Assembly: GCA_934725855.1 (NCBI GenBank)
Contig: CAKVCL010000007.1
Span: 62,001 to 126,000, forward strand
Reading direction: 5' to 3'
Length of the DNA: 64,000 bases
Source: an uncultured Cellulosilyticum sp.
Lineage (GTDB): Bacteria > Bacillota > Clostridia > Lachnospirales > Cellulosilyticaceae
Positions 36,900-45,203 of the stretch are shown here, one piece after another. The translations under genes were made by a program, and so were the position numbers. The stretch's first letter is position 1, and every line of letters begins with the position of its first letter. The notes beneath the pieces were generated by a model. The model saw nothing but the letters and a program-made list of their open reading frames with translations, made no database searches and was not told the origin of the DNA.

Positions 36900-37061
36900 A
36901 TGAAAAAAGGTAAAAAACCAACGGTAGCACAAAAAATGCTATTAAAAAAGAACAGACTTGACCCTGAGAAATGGTTAATTGAAAGAATCGACTATAAAGC
37001 AGGGGAAATGAAGGTTGTTAATAGAGCAAGTGGGAACCTTAGAAAAATAAAACTTGCATAG
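36900..37061 (+). CDS. Small basic phage protein (DUF6906-like), 53 aa
   Basis: MKKGKKPTVAQKMLLKKNRL followed by DPEKWLIERI and a C-terminal beta-like part (GEMKVVNRASGNLRKIKLA). The pattern GKKPTxxQKxxLKxxxLxPxxWL is common in small proteins of Firmicutes phages (DUF6906). SD AAGGGAGG, 8 nt before ATG. Function unknown. Confidence 0.7.
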   Translation: MKKGKKPTVAQKMLLKKNRLDPEKWLIERIDYKAGEMKVVNRASGNLRKIKLA

Positions 37062-37072
37062 GGGTACATATT

Positions 37073-37264
37073 ATGAATGAGGAAATCATGAAACAGCTAA
37101 AAGCACTAGGAATTGAAACAATGGAGCAGCTTATTGAGGCAGCTAATAGTTTACAGATTAACATAGGAATTTTAGTAGGGAGAGTGGACCAAGATGAAAA
37201 CAGAAATGGTACAGAAAGCTATAACGATTGCTATGGAGATAACATCAACCGTAGTGCTAGTTAA
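37073..37264 (+). CDS. Small phage protein, 63 aa, unknown
   Basis: Starts MNEEIMKQLKALGIETMEQL after an AGGGG site 10 nt upstream. The first ~40 residues are helical; the rest overlaps the next gene by 71 nt in another frame, which makes the C-terminal third doubtful. No family recognised. Confidence 0.5.
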   Translation: MNEEIMKQLKALGIETMEQLIEAANSLQINIGILVGRVDQDENRNGTESYNDCYGDNINRSAS

Positions 37265-37589
37265 ACAAGCTAGTGAGTTAGCTGATGGAAAATACATCGG
37301 TGAAAGAATATTAATAGTACCTGCAATTATAGCAGTAGGTTTTATCTCTAAGGAGATAAACAAAATGATTATCTCAAGAAAAATTATAAGAATAATTCAT
37401 GATACTGAGATAATGTATAACATTGAAATAAATGAGGATGCTGCAATAGATGTATTGAAGATAAGCAGACGAAAATGTGAAATGAACGGTAAAGGAATAA
37501 GCTATCTTCCTACAATGTTTGCTGATGACTTAAAACAATCAGTAGTGATGAAGGCAATAAACACATATAGTGCAAAATTTAATTGTTAG
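37194..37589 (+). CDS. Hypothetical phage protein with a hydrophobic segment, 131 aa
   Basis: ATG 37194 with GGAGAG upstream. A hydrophobic stretch at ~40-52 (ILIVPAIIAVGFI) could be one membrane segment, followed by basic and helical parts. It overlaps the preceding small gene. No family recognised; it lies just upstream of the recombination genes. Confidence 0.55.
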   Translation: MKTEMVQKAITIAMEITSTVVLVKQASELADGKYIGERILIVPAIIAVGFISKEINKMIISRKIIRIIHDTEIMYNIEINEDAAIDVLKISRRKCEMNGKGISYLPTMFADDLKQSVVMKAINTYSAKFNC

Positions 37590-37602
37590 TGGAGGTATAA
37601 AG

Positions 37603-39588
37603 ATGGCAAGAACATTAATTTTAAAATCAATTAAGCTAAAGAATTTTAAGGGTGTAAAAGAATTTATGACTAAAGTTAATTTAGTGACAAATATTAAAGG
37701 CACCAATGCTAGTGGAAAAACAACGATAGCTGATGCAGTAAGTTGGATACTATTTGGTAAAGATAGCATGGGAAATGCACCTGGCAAAACTTTTGTTATT
37801 CAGCCACTAGATAAAAATGGCGATACGATTCATAACCTAGAAACTGAGGTAAATGCTATTTTTAGTTTAGATGGTGTAGAGAAGAACCTTAAAAAAGTGT
37901 TAGTAGAAAAATGGACTAAGCAAAATGGCTCAGAAGGAAAAAAGTTAGCAGGAACAACTGTTAAATATTATATTGATGAAGTTCCCAAAAAGGAAAAGGA
38001 ATATAAAGAAGAAATTGCAAGTATTATTGATGAAAACATTTTTAAATTGTTAACTAATCCATATGCTTTTGAGGCTATGAAATGGCAAGATAAACGAAAG
38101 ATTCTATTTGAGGTATGTGGTGGTGATATTAAAGAGGATGACGTATATAATGCAGATAATGGGTTGGAAGCATTAAAACAAGCAATAGGTGATAAATCAC
38201 TAGAGGATTGGAAAAAGATACAGGCAGAACGGAAAAAACGTTTGAAAGATGACTTTGAAAAAATTGAACCTAAAATAGATGCACTAACTGAGGCTACAAA
38301 GGATATTAATGTAGATGAATTAAATACTCAACTTGAAAGTAAAAACAATGAACTTGAAAAAGCTAGTGCGATATTAAAGGCTAATATGGAAGTTTATGAT
38401 GAAATTAAAGGCAAGCAAAGGGAAGCCTTAGAGATTAAGACAAGAATAGATACAAAAATGAAAGAAGTAGCGTTAGTTACTAATAAAGATATTGATATTA
38501 AAAGAGTTGAGTTAAAAGAAGTAGATGCAGATTTAGAGAATGTAGTGCTCAAATTAAATAAATATGCAAAACGCATTAATAGCTTGAATGATGAATTAAA
38601 AAGTAATACAGAAGAAAATGAAAAATTAACTATTGATATCGATACACTTAGGGATGAGTACAATGCAAAGGGAAGTGAAGAGTTTGTATTTGATGAATCT
38701 CAAAAGGTGTGCAAATGTTGCGGGCAGGCATTACCAATTGGTAAGATAAACGAGTTAAGAGAACATCTTCATGAAGCTTGGCTAAATGATAGAGATAGAG
38801 AACTTGAAATGATATTGCTAAAAGTAAAACCAAAGAAAGAACGCATTAAGCAGCTTGAAATTGAGAATGAGGATATTAAGACAAGAATAGAATCGGGAAA
38901 TGAAGAGGTTAGTAAGACTAAAAAAGATCAAGCAGGACTAGAAGAGAAGAAAACAGAAATAATGGAATATCTAAATACACATTCAGAAATAGAACCTACT
39001 GAGAATGAGGAAATTAGAGCACTTAAAAAGGAGCTGCAATTGCTTGAAAAAGAGATTGCTGAATATGAAGAACCTGACACAAGCGATATTGAAATGAAGA
39101 TAAGGCTTATTCGTGAAGATATTCGTGAAATTACTGATAAGTTAGCACAGGAAAAAGTATACGAGGCAAACAGGATTAAGATTAAAGAGTACACAGAACA
39201 AAAAGAGGCACTAGGCAGAGAAATTGCAGAATGTGACAAGATGGATGTACTTGCAGAGCGTTTTTATACTACAAAATGTGAGTTAATTGAGGAGAAGATT
39301 AATAATACTTTCAATGGAGTTAAGTTTAAGCTATTCAATAGACAGGTAAATGGCGGAATTACTGAAACTTGCGAGGCTTTGGTAGATGGTGTGCCTTTCA
39401 GTGGGGCAAACCCTGGGTATCAGGTACCTGTAGGGTTGGAGATTATAAAGGCACTAAACAAATACTACGGATTGTATGTACCTATATTCGTAGATAATAG
39501 AGAGGGAGTAGTAAATATTCCTGAAATGACAAGTCAAATTATTAATTTATATGTTGATGCAACTAAAGATGAAATAACAGTGGAGTAG
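37603..39588 (+). CDS. SbcC/RecN-like AAA ATPase of the phage recombination module
   Basis: 661 residues from ATG 37603 (MARTLILKSIKLKNFKGVKEF), after GGAGGTATAAAG; an upstream in-frame start at 37570 lacks a site. P-loop GTNASGKTTIADAV at ~32-45, long coiled coils on both sides of a Rad50-like zinc-hook sequence KVCKCCGQALP (~367-377), and a C-terminal ABC-like half. It is thought to act with the neighbouring Bet/RecT protein and the MBL-fold protein in DNA end processing. No SbcD-type nuclease is encoded next to it. Confidence 0.85.
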   Translation: MARTLILKSIKLKNFKGVKEFMTKVNLVTNIKGTNASGKTTIADAVSWILFGKDSMGNAPGKTFVIQPLDKNGDTIHNLETEVNAIFSLDGVEKNLKKVLVEKWTKQNGSEGKKLAGTTVKYYIDEVPKKEKEYKEEIASIIDENIFKLLTNPYAFEAMKWQDKRKILFEVCGGDIKEDDVYNADNGLEALKQAIGDKSLEDWKKIQAERKKRLKDDFEKIEPKIDALTEATKDINVDELNTQLESKNNELEKASAILKANMEVYDEIKGKQREALEIKTRIDTKMKEVALVTNKDIDIKRVELKEVDADLENVVLKLNKYAKRINSLNDELKSNTEENEKLTIDIDTLRDEYNAKGSEEFVFDESQKVCKCCGQALPIGKINELREHLHEAWLNDRDRELEMILLKVKPKKERIKQLEIENEDIKTRIESGNEEVSKTKKDQAGLEEKKTEIMEYLNTHSEIEPTENEEIRALKKELQLLEKEIAEYEEPDTSDIEMKIRLIREDIREITDKLAQEKVYEANRIKIKEYTEQKEALGREIAECDKMDVLAERFYTTKCELIEEKINNTFNGVKFKLFNRQVNGGITETCEALVDGVPFSGANPGYQVPVGLEIIKALNKYYGLYVPIFVDNREGVVNIPEMTSQIINLYVDATKDEITVE

Positions 39589-39599
39589 GGGGTATTAAA

Positions 39600-40460
39600 A
39601 TGGAAACTGCATTTGAGGAAGTAACACAAGTAGAGGAACAAATGAAAAAAGGTAAGGTAGTACAATTAGCTACGACTTATGAGGTTAGAGGGCAAGAAAT
39701 TTCCCTCGACCTCAATACGATTGATCTATATCTTACTAGGGGAAATCAGTCTATAACAAAGCAAGAGGCATTGCTATTCATGAATGTATGCAAATACAAT
39801 ATGCTTAATCCGTTTCTTAATGAGGCGTACTTAATAAAAATAGATGACTATCCTGCACAAATAGTTATAGGTAAAGATGCTTTTATGAAACGAGCAGAAA
39901 GTTCAGAGGACTATAAAGGGTTTAGGGCAGGAATCATCTTGGGAAGGAAGAAAAAAGGCAGTGATGAAATAGAAATAGTAGAAGAAGAGGGAACATTCTA
40001 TTTACCAGGTGATACTTTGTATGGTGGATGGTGTGAAGTTTATAGGGAAAACAGACCATATCCTATCAAGCAGAAAGTAACACTAGGAGAGTACAGTAAA
40101 GCAGGAGGAATCCATAAAAATACATGGGATGACAAGCCAGGTACTATGATACGAAAAGTAGCAATCGTTCAAGCTATGAGAGAGGCTTTTCCATCACAAC
40201 TAAGCAATCTATATATTGAGGATGAATTGCCAGCACAAGAACCTGACAAAGACAGCAATGAAGATGAAATTAAAGTTGAACCAAACTCACAGGAGTTAAT
40301 AGTCAAAAATAAAGAGGTTATTAGTGATGAAGTGCAGGAAATTAAAAGCGATCAAAATAAAGAACAAAGTGATGCAAAGCCCGAACAAAATAAAGAAAAA
40401 CATGAAGCAGAGAAAACTGAAACCAAAAAATACAATGATAAGGTAAAGGCACCTTTCTAA
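39600..40460 (+). CDS. bet: Bet/RecT-superfamily single-strand annealing recombinase
   Basis: 286 residues. The core (~25-210) has KYNMLNPFLNEAYLIKI, QIVIGKDAFMKRAE, YGGWCEVYRENRPYPIK and GTMIRKVAIVQAMREAFP, the conserved layout of Bet-type annealases. The C-terminus (~215-286) is a highly charged, low-complexity tail rich in Glu/Lys, probably disordered. It promotes strand annealing in phage recombination. 11 nt after the ATPase gene; the next gene overlaps its stop. Confidence 0.88.
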   Translation: METAFEEVTQVEEQMKKGKVVQLATTYEVRGQEISLDLNTIDLYLTRGNQSITKQEALLFMNVCKYNMLNPFLNEAYLIKIDDYPAQIVIGKDAFMKRAESSEDYKGFRAGIILGRKKKGSDEIEIVEEEGTFYLPGDTLYGGWCEVYRENRPYPIKQKVTLGEYSKAGGIHKNTWDDKPGTMIRKVAIVQAMREAFPSQLSNLYIEDELPAQEPDKDSNEDEIKVEPNSQELIVKNKEVISDEVQEIKSDQNKEQSDAKPEQNKEKHEAEKTETKKYNDKVKAPF

Positions 40461-41197
40461 TGATACTTAAAACTATTGCAAGCGGAAGTAAAGGAAATGC
40501 TTATATATTAGAGAGCGATAAAGAGCAATTAATCCTGGAAATGGGCATTTTATTTAGCAGGATACTAGAGCATATAGACTATAAAAAGGTCAAAGGGTGC
40601 TTGATAACACATGAGCACCTAGACCATGCAAAATCAGCAAAGATGGCTATAAATAAAGGCATAAGAGTATTTGCTACTCAGGGAACGTTGAGTGCAATAT
40701 ATGGTGAAAAGATTGACACGATGTGCAGAGTATTAGAGTACAGTACAGAATATGTTATCGGAGGCTTTTCAGTAATACCTATTGAATCGGAGCATGATGC
40801 CGATGAACCGTCAGGATTTATTATTAGTCATAAAGAAATGGGTAAAATGTTTTTCTTTACTGATAGCAGATATTGCAGGTATAACCTAAAAGGTATAAAT
40901 CACTACGTAATAGAGTGCAATTATGATGAAAGGATACTTAGTTATAATGTAGAACAAGGGATTATATCAAGTTTTGTTGCAAATAGGATACGTAAGACGC
41001 ATTTTGAGTTGAATAAATTAAAAGAGTTTTTTGCAAATAAGAATATGGATATAGCAAGGAATATCGTACTTATCCATATATCTGAAAATAATGGTGATAA
41101 GGAATATTTTAGAAAAGAAATAGAAAAAACAACGAGGGTAAAAACGAGAATAGCGGAAGATGAAGAAATAATACGTTTGCAAACTTGTCCATTTTGA
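40460..41197 (+). CDS. MBL-fold metallo-hydrolase (YycJ-like), possible nuclease
   Basis: 245 residues with the metal motif THEHLDHAKSAK (HxHxDH, ~50-61), a second His (ESEHDADEPSG), the Asp in FTDSRY, and a final HISENN. MBL-fold proteins of this subgroup resemble YycJ/WalJ. In this phage it replaces the exonuclease expected beside the annealase, so a 5'-3' nuclease role is inferred, not shown. Start ATG overlaps the preceding stop (taatg). Confidence 0.8.
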   Translation: MILKTIASGSKGNAYILESDKEQLILEMGILFSRILEHIDYKKVKGCLITHEHLDHAKSAKMAINKGIRVFATQGTLSAIYGEKIDTMCRVLEYSTEYVIGGFSVIPIESEHDADEPSGFIISHKEMGKMFFFTDSRYCRYNLKGINHYVIECNYDERILSYNVEQGIISSFVANRIRKTHFELNKLKEFFANKNMDIARNIVLIHISENNGDKEYFRKEIEKTTRVKTRIAEDEEIIRLQTCPF

Positions 41198-41212
41198 GAA
41201 AGGAGTTGGATT

Positions 41213-41992
41213 ATGGCAGGACACAGAATGATAAAAGCAAGCATAATTGGAGCTGCTAAATTCATAAAAATGCCTGCATCATGTAGGCTATTATATTATG
41301 ATTTGATTTTGAGAGCAGATGATGACGGGGTTGTAGAAGCATTTAATGTGATGCGATTAACAGGTGCAAGTGAAGATGATTTGAGAATATTGTTTGCTAA
41401 AGGTTTTGTCACTGTTCTAAATGAGGACTTAGTAACTTATATTCAAAATTGGCGTGAACACAATACAATAAGAGCCGACAGAAAGGTAGATAGTATATAC
41501 AAAGACTTATTAGTTCAGGTTGTACCTGATATTGAATTGGTAGAGTCCAGGCAAAGAACTGATGTAAAGCCCAAAATAGAAATGTCAGAAGAAGAGAAGC
41601 AAGCGAAAATACTAGAAAAAGAAGCACTTAATAAAGCAGTAGAGTATTTATGGAGCATATACCCAAACAAAAAAGGGAAGCAGGATGCTATAAAGAAATT
41701 ACCTAAATTAATAGAGAAGTACGGGGTTGAAACTCTTGAAAAATGCGTAATGCGATATGCAGATGAAATAAAGGCTAAAAATACTGAACAGCAATATCAA
41801 TTATATGGCAGTACGTTTTTTAATGGCAAATTCGTTGATTATTTAGATGAAAATTATGGAGGTGCAAGTTATGGAATCAGTGGCAGTTCAGGCGTTGAGA
41901 ATAGCACAAATGATGGCAAGCAAAGAACCAGAGCAGAATTACTTCAAATGCAACTTGCAAACAACGACCCAGACAACGGAGAAAACAGATGA
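41213..41992 (+). CDS. Phage replisome organiser / DnaD-like replication initiator
   Basis: 259 residues. The N-terminal ~90 residues (IKMPASCRLLYYDLILRADDDGVVEAF, LRILFAKGFVTVL, YIQNWREHNTIRADR) match the winged-helix N-terminal domain of phage replisome organisers; the middle (EYLWSIYPNKKGKQDAIKKL) is a DnaD-like or related helical region. It precedes the DnaC-like loader, the standard arrangement. The 3' 122 nt are shared with the dnaC-like gene in another frame. Confidence 0.82.
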   Translation: MAGHRMIKASIIGAAKFIKMPASCRLLYYDLILRADDDGVVEAFNVMRLTGASEDDLRILFAKGFVTVLNEDLVTYIQNWREHNTIRADRKVDSIYKDLLVQVVPDIELVESRQRTDVKPKIEMSEEEKQAKILEKEALNKAVEYLWSIYPNKKGKQDAIKKLPKLIEKYGVETLEKCVMRYADEIKAKNTEQQYQLYGSTFFNGKFVDYLDENYGGASYGISGSSGVENSTNDGKQRTRAELLQMQLANNDPDNGENR

Positions 41993-42764
41993 AAAATATA
42001 GACAGCTTATTAAGGATTGTCCAATTTGCAAAGGAGTAGGGGCAATCCTTAGCAGAGAAAATGGTTATTCATATGCAAAGATTTGTAGTTGTATAGAAGA
42101 GGCTAGAAAGAAAATAAAAGCAGAAATGAGATTAGAGTTTGCTAATGTACCTGCTCCACTTATGAATGTTAAGATTAGAGATTTTGACCCTAACTTATAC
42201 AAAGATAGCAAATCAGTTAGTCTAGCAAACAATGTGCTAAAATCAGTTTGCTACTTCATACGCAATATTGATGAATTTATGGCAGCAGGCAAAGGATTAT
42301 ATATATACTCAGAAGCTAAGGGAAGTGGCAAAACAATGATAGCAGCAGCTATTGCTAACAAGCTATTAGAAAGTACCTCATATGCAGTAAAATTTGCTAC
42401 TATGGTAGATATACTTAAAGAAATAAAGTCAACGTATGATAACGATTCACAGATTAATGAAAGTGAGCTACTGGATAGTCTAAACAGCGTAGATATATTG
42501 GTAATTGATGATATTGGAGTTGAAACACCGACAGCATGGGTAAGAGAGAACGTGCAGCAGATCATGAACACAAGATGTTTAAATAAGCAGATTACTATAT
42601 TTACAAGCAACGTGCATATAAATGAGCTCAAATATGATGGGAGAGTACGGAGCAGAATTAATGAAATGGCTATAGTACTAAAGATGCCAGAGGAAAGCAT
42701 AAGGGATATGAGAGCAGAAAATGATAATTATGAATGGACAAAGAAAATGTTAGGGGTAAGCTAA
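41871..42764 (+). CDS. DnaC-like helicase loader ATPase
   Basis: 297 residues from ATG 41871 (MESVAVQALRIAQ), which has GGAGGTGCAAGTT; an in-frame start at 41847 lacks a site. A zinc-finger-like CPICKGVG...CSC (~48-75) precedes the AAA+ domain: Walker A SEAKGSGKTMIAAAI, Walker B VDILVIDDIGVE, and sensor/arginine region FTSNVHINELKYDGRVRSRI. It loads the replicative helicase at the phage origin. It overlaps the previous gene by 122 nt out of frame. Confidence 0.9.
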   Translation: MESVAVQALRIAQMMASKEPEQNYFKCNLQTTTQTTEKTDEKYRQLIKDCPICKGVGAILSRENGYSYAKICSCIEEARKKIKAEMRLEFANVPAPLMNVKIRDFDPNLYKDSKSVSLANNVLKSVCYFIRNIDEFMAAGKGLYIYSEAKGSGKTMIAAAIANKLLESTSYAVKFATMVDILKEIKSTYDNDSQINESELLDSLNSVDILVIDDIGVETPTAWVRENVQQIMNTRCLNKQITIFTSNVHINELKYDGRVRSRINEMAIVLKMPEESIRDMRAENDNYEWTKKMLGVS

Positions 42765-42794
42765 AACAGAAGTATGTTTTAGTTTGTTCTTAAC

Positions 42795-42808
42795 TTACCA
42801 ATTGGAAA
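42795..42808. promoter_or_regulatory. Phage operator before recU (TTACC-AATT-GGAAA)
   Basis: 14-bp dyad with one half-site changed (GGAAA), the same variant as in the early promoter. Its GGAAAGG also forms the recU ribosome site, so a bound protein would lie on the start of this sub-operon. A weak hairpin CTAAAACA/TGTTTTAG at 42761-42782 precedes it. Confidence 0.65.
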
Positions 42809-42821
42809 GGGTGATTACTAA

Positions 42822-43373
42822 ATGGCAAGTCAGCAAGGAAATAGAGGAATGATGCTAGAGAGTTTGCTAACGACAACGTGTATGAGCTATGAGGGTAGAG
42901 GTATAGCAGTAATTAGAAAAGTACCTACACCCATGAAGATAAAGGCTAAGAAGGGCAACTTTTTTCTATGCCAGTTTGGAGAAAAAAGTACAGTTGATTA
43001 CATAGGTTGCTATAAAGGACGCTATATTTGTTTTGATGCTAAGGAGTGTGAAGTTACTTCATTCCCACTAAAAAATATTCACCATCACCAACTGGTGCAT
43101 CTTAAACAGGCTAATGAAACTGGTGGTATTGCTTTTTTGATTATATTTATGGGCAAGACAGGCAAGTATTATAGGCTAATGTTTAATGAAATTGAGAAGT
43201 TTTTTATAGAGTATGCAGGTGGGAAGATTCCTGAGGACAAGATTCTCTATGAAAGATTAGTACAAAATGCTAGTAGGAAAAGTATTCCCCTAAAATTTAT
43301 AGAAGATAATGCTAAACAAATACCGTTTAATGATAACGGATATGTGCTTAATTTCTTGGAGGTGGGAAGATGA
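42822..43373 (+). CDS. recU: RecU Holliday junction resolvase
   Basis: 183 residues. GNRGMMLESLLTTTCMSYEGRGIAVIRKVPTPMKI-type N-terminus (split into GxxLE and PTP motifs), VDYIGCYKGRYICFDAKE (active-site D and ExK-like acidic cluster) and FPLKNIHHHQLVHL are RecU signatures. It cleaves four-way DNA junctions made during phage recombination. Start ATG 42822 after GGAAAGGGTGATTACTAA. Confidence 0.92.
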   Translation: MASQQGNRGMMLESLLTTTCMSYEGRGIAVIRKVPTPMKIKAKKGNFFLCQFGEKSTVDYIGCYKGRYICFDAKECEVTSFPLKNIHHHQLVHLKQANETGGIAFLIIFMGKTGKYYRLMFNEIEKFFIEYAGGKIPEDKILYERLVQNASRKSIPLKFIEDNAKQIPFNDNGYVLNFLEVGR

Positions 43374-43789
43374 TGAAGCAGTCCACGATAGAAGATGTTA
43401 TTAAAGTTGCTGATTATATTATCCTGCACGAATGCACAGCAGAGAAAGCTGCAGAAGCATTTTATATGAGTAAAGCAACAGTATATAAAAACATGAGTAA
43501 GAACTTGCCTGAAATAGATAAAGAAAGGGCAAGGAAAGTTAGTAAGATGTTTGAAAAGAACTTGAACAGAGTAACACGAAAAAAAGAAAAAGGCATAAAG
43601 GTATCTCCTGCGATAACATGGGAAGTTGAACATGAGTATTTTAGAAAGGGAGATAAAGTGACAATAACTACTACAAGTGGAGAAACAGAAAGAGGTGAAA
43701 TAGCACATTTGACTATTAAGTTTTTAGAAATTAACGGAAGAAACATTAGAAATGACAGTGTGAGAGAAATAAAAAGGGGATGTATCTAA
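43370..43789 (+). CDS. SpoIIID-like DNA-binding protein with C-terminal extension
   Basis: 139 residues. The first ~70 align by eye with SpoIIID, the mother-cell sporulation regulator: VIKVADYIILHECTAEKAAE, FYMSKATVYKNMSKNLPEID, ARKVSKMFEKNLNRVTRKK, including the helix-turn-helix and the basic tail. The C-terminal ~60 residues (TITTTSGETERGEIAHLTIKF) look like a small beta barrel and are not part of SpoIIID. It overlaps recU by 4 nt. It could be a phage regulator or could touch host sporulation genes. Confidence 0.65.
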   Translation: MMKQSTIEDVIKVADYIILHECTAEKAAEAFYMSKATVYKNMSKNLPEIDKERARKVSKMFEKNLNRVTRKKEKGIKVSPAITWEVEHEYFRKGDKVTITTTSGETERGEIAHLTIKFLEINGRNIRNDSVREIKRGCI

Positions 43790-43974
43790 TGGTTAAGTGG
43801 GCAAGTACAAAACAAGTGGAGCAGCTAAATGACGATGGCAAGGTTGTTGCAACCTTGCCTATAAAAGAAATGTCGCTTATGAACGCAGTAAGTGAAGAGG
43901 GAATAATTAAAGCAATTTACCATAACAATGGAAATGTTGTAGGAACAGATTTACATTTCAGATATAAGAAATAG
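43789..43974 (+). CDS. Small phage protein, 61 aa, unknown
   Basis: ATG 43789 (MVKWASTKQVEQLNDDGKVV) overlaps the preceding stop (taatg) and has AAAGGGG upstream. Predicted beta-rich with a basic end (HFRYKK). No family recognised. Confidence 0.6.
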   Translation: MVKWASTKQVEQLNDDGKVVATLPIKEMSLMNAVSEEGIIKAIYHNNGNVVGTDLHFRYKK

Positions 43975-44015
43975 TAGGTTACATAGAATCATTGAGATAT
44001 GAGGAGGTGTATAGA

Positions 44016-44459
44016 GTGAAAGGCATGGAAATATCTATATATGGAAACACATTTAAAGAGGCTAAAGAAACATTTGATACAGCATTAACACAGACCTTAA
44101 GGCAGATGCAAGAAAAAAAAGCATTAAAAGGAGCGGTTAATTTACGTTTGGACATAGAGTTAGTGCAGGAAACGGAGAACGTATATAGTGAATCAAGAGG
44201 AAATGAAGAAATAAGCATATATAATCCAAAGTTTTCTCACACTGTAACAAGTAAAATTGAGGTTAAATCTGAGAAAAAAGGTAAAGTTGAAGGTGAATAT
44301 AAAATTGAGTATGATACCGAAAATGAAATGTATGTACTAAAAGCTCAAGGAGATCAGCAAATAAGTTTTTTTGATAAAGAAGCTAAAAAAGGTATTGGGG
44401 AAGTCATAGCAGATACTAACGAACAAGAGCCACTTCCTTATACAGATGAACAGGTTTAA
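44016..44459 (+). CDS. Hypothetical phage protein, 147 aa, with QISFF motif
   Basis: Starts at GTG 44016 (KGMEISIYGNTFKEAKETF), 6 nt after AGGAGGTG. The N-terminal half is helical, the rest beta/charged. The segment QQISFFDKEAKK near residue ~117 resembles a bacterial sliding-clamp-binding motif (QxxLF-like). No family recognised. It lies among replication/recombination genes. Confidence 0.6.
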   Translation: MKGMEISIYGNTFKEAKETFDTALTQTLRQMQEKKALKGAVNLRLDIELVQETENVYSESRGNEEISIYNPKFSHTVTSKIEVKSEKKGKVEGEYKIEYDTENEMYVLKAQGDQQISFFDKEAKKGIGEVIADTNEQEPLPYTDEQV

Positions 44460-44490
44460 ATCAAATGTATAGTAAGGTGGTGCTGGATGC

Positions 44491-44907
44491 GTGGAAACAT
44501 GGAAAATAGAAAATTTATTGTATGGCTACAAGCAGAGAGAGGCAATAATAGAAATAAAAAAGATGGAGCTTGAAGAAGTTGAGGACGTTAGTTTGGGTAG
44601 TCATAGTGATAATCCTACGCCTGGTGCAATGACAGCTAGAACAAATGTAAGTATAGTGGAGATAACTGCTGAGAAGCGTGAACATAAAGTAAATATGATT
44701 AAAAATGCAATTCAAAAAGCTGAAAGGGAAAATAGAAGAATTGATATAGCAGTAGCAACACTTTCACAACAGGAGCAAGAAATAATAAAGTATAGATACT
44801 TTGAAAAAATGAAAGTTGAGGCGGCAGCAAAAAAGATGGGAATAGTTAGAAACACATTTACCAAGAAGAAAAAAGAAGCACTTGAGGCACTAAAACTCAT
44901 ACTGTAA
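44491..44907 (+). CDS. Sigma-70 region 4-like late regulator (ArpU/RinA type)
   Basis: 138 residues from GTG 44491 with AAGGTGG upstream. The C-terminal half has a sigma-region-4-like helix-turn-helix: VATLSQQEQEIIKYRYFEKM followed by VEAAAKKMGIVRNTFTKKKKEAL. Proteins of this type sit at the end of the early region in Firmicutes phages and switch on the packaging/structural genes. Here it lies directly before the terminator and promoter of the modification/packaging region. Confidence 0.75.
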   Translation: METWKIENLLYGYKQREAIIEIKKMELEEVEDVSLGSHSDNPTPGAMTARTNVSIVEITAEKREHKVNMIKNAIQKAERENRRIDIAVATLSQQEQEIIKYRYFEKMKVEAAAKKMGIVRNTFTKKKKEALEALKLIL

Positions 44908-45074
44908 ACGAAAAATGATGACAAATGTGGCAGGAAAATGGCAATAAATGTACTTAATAGTGACAAAAGATAGCCTAGAAATTGAGCAAGCAACCATGCT
45001 ATAGTATTATTATCGAGTGAGAGTCAAGCAAGCCTGGCAATACACTTATATTTTAGCTCATTGAATACCCCCCT

Positions 45075-45115
45075 AAAAAGAGTGACAATTCATATTGTCA
45101 CTTTTAATTTTTTCG
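45075..45115 (+). terminator. Terminator ending the early region
   Basis: AAAAGaGTGACAAT / ATTGTCACTTTT hairpin and a T-rich tail. The 167 nt between 44908 and this hairpin hold no gene; they contain repeated TGGCA words (around 44926 and 44939) that might bind the late regulator. Confidence 0.8.
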
Positions 45116-45116
45116 T

Positions 45117-45144
45117 TTGACACCAGTAGTGGGTTTGTTAGAAT
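45117..45144 (+). promoter_or_regulatory. Promoter of the DUF488/tRNA-like transcript
   Basis: TTGACA (45117-45122), 16-nt spacer, TAGAAT (45139-45144); 60 nt before the ATG, immediately after the terminator. Confidence 0.75.
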
Positions 45145-45160
45145 GTATGTAGGTCAAAAA

Positions 45161-45174
45161 TTACCATACGGTAA
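45161..45174. promoter_or_regulatory. Phage operator downstream of the 45117 promoter (TTACC-ATAC-GGTAA)
   Basis: Perfect 14-bp dyad about 15 nt downstream of the -10, that is at or just after the start of transcription, a usual place for repression. It links this cluster to the phage repressor regulon. Confidence 0.75.
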
Positions 45175-45203
45175 GAAAACACAACCGAATTGGAGGGAGA
45201 ACA

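Noticed and set aside
37172..37363. Leftward reading frames in the phage early region and other antisense frames
   Set aside because: They lack ribosome sites and lie opposite well-supported genes; they reflect low GC content and codon bias of the other strand.
44908..45074. A structured RNA or gene between the late regulator and the terminator
   Set aside because: Only short direct TGGCA repeats and no convincing fold or frame with a ribosome site were found.
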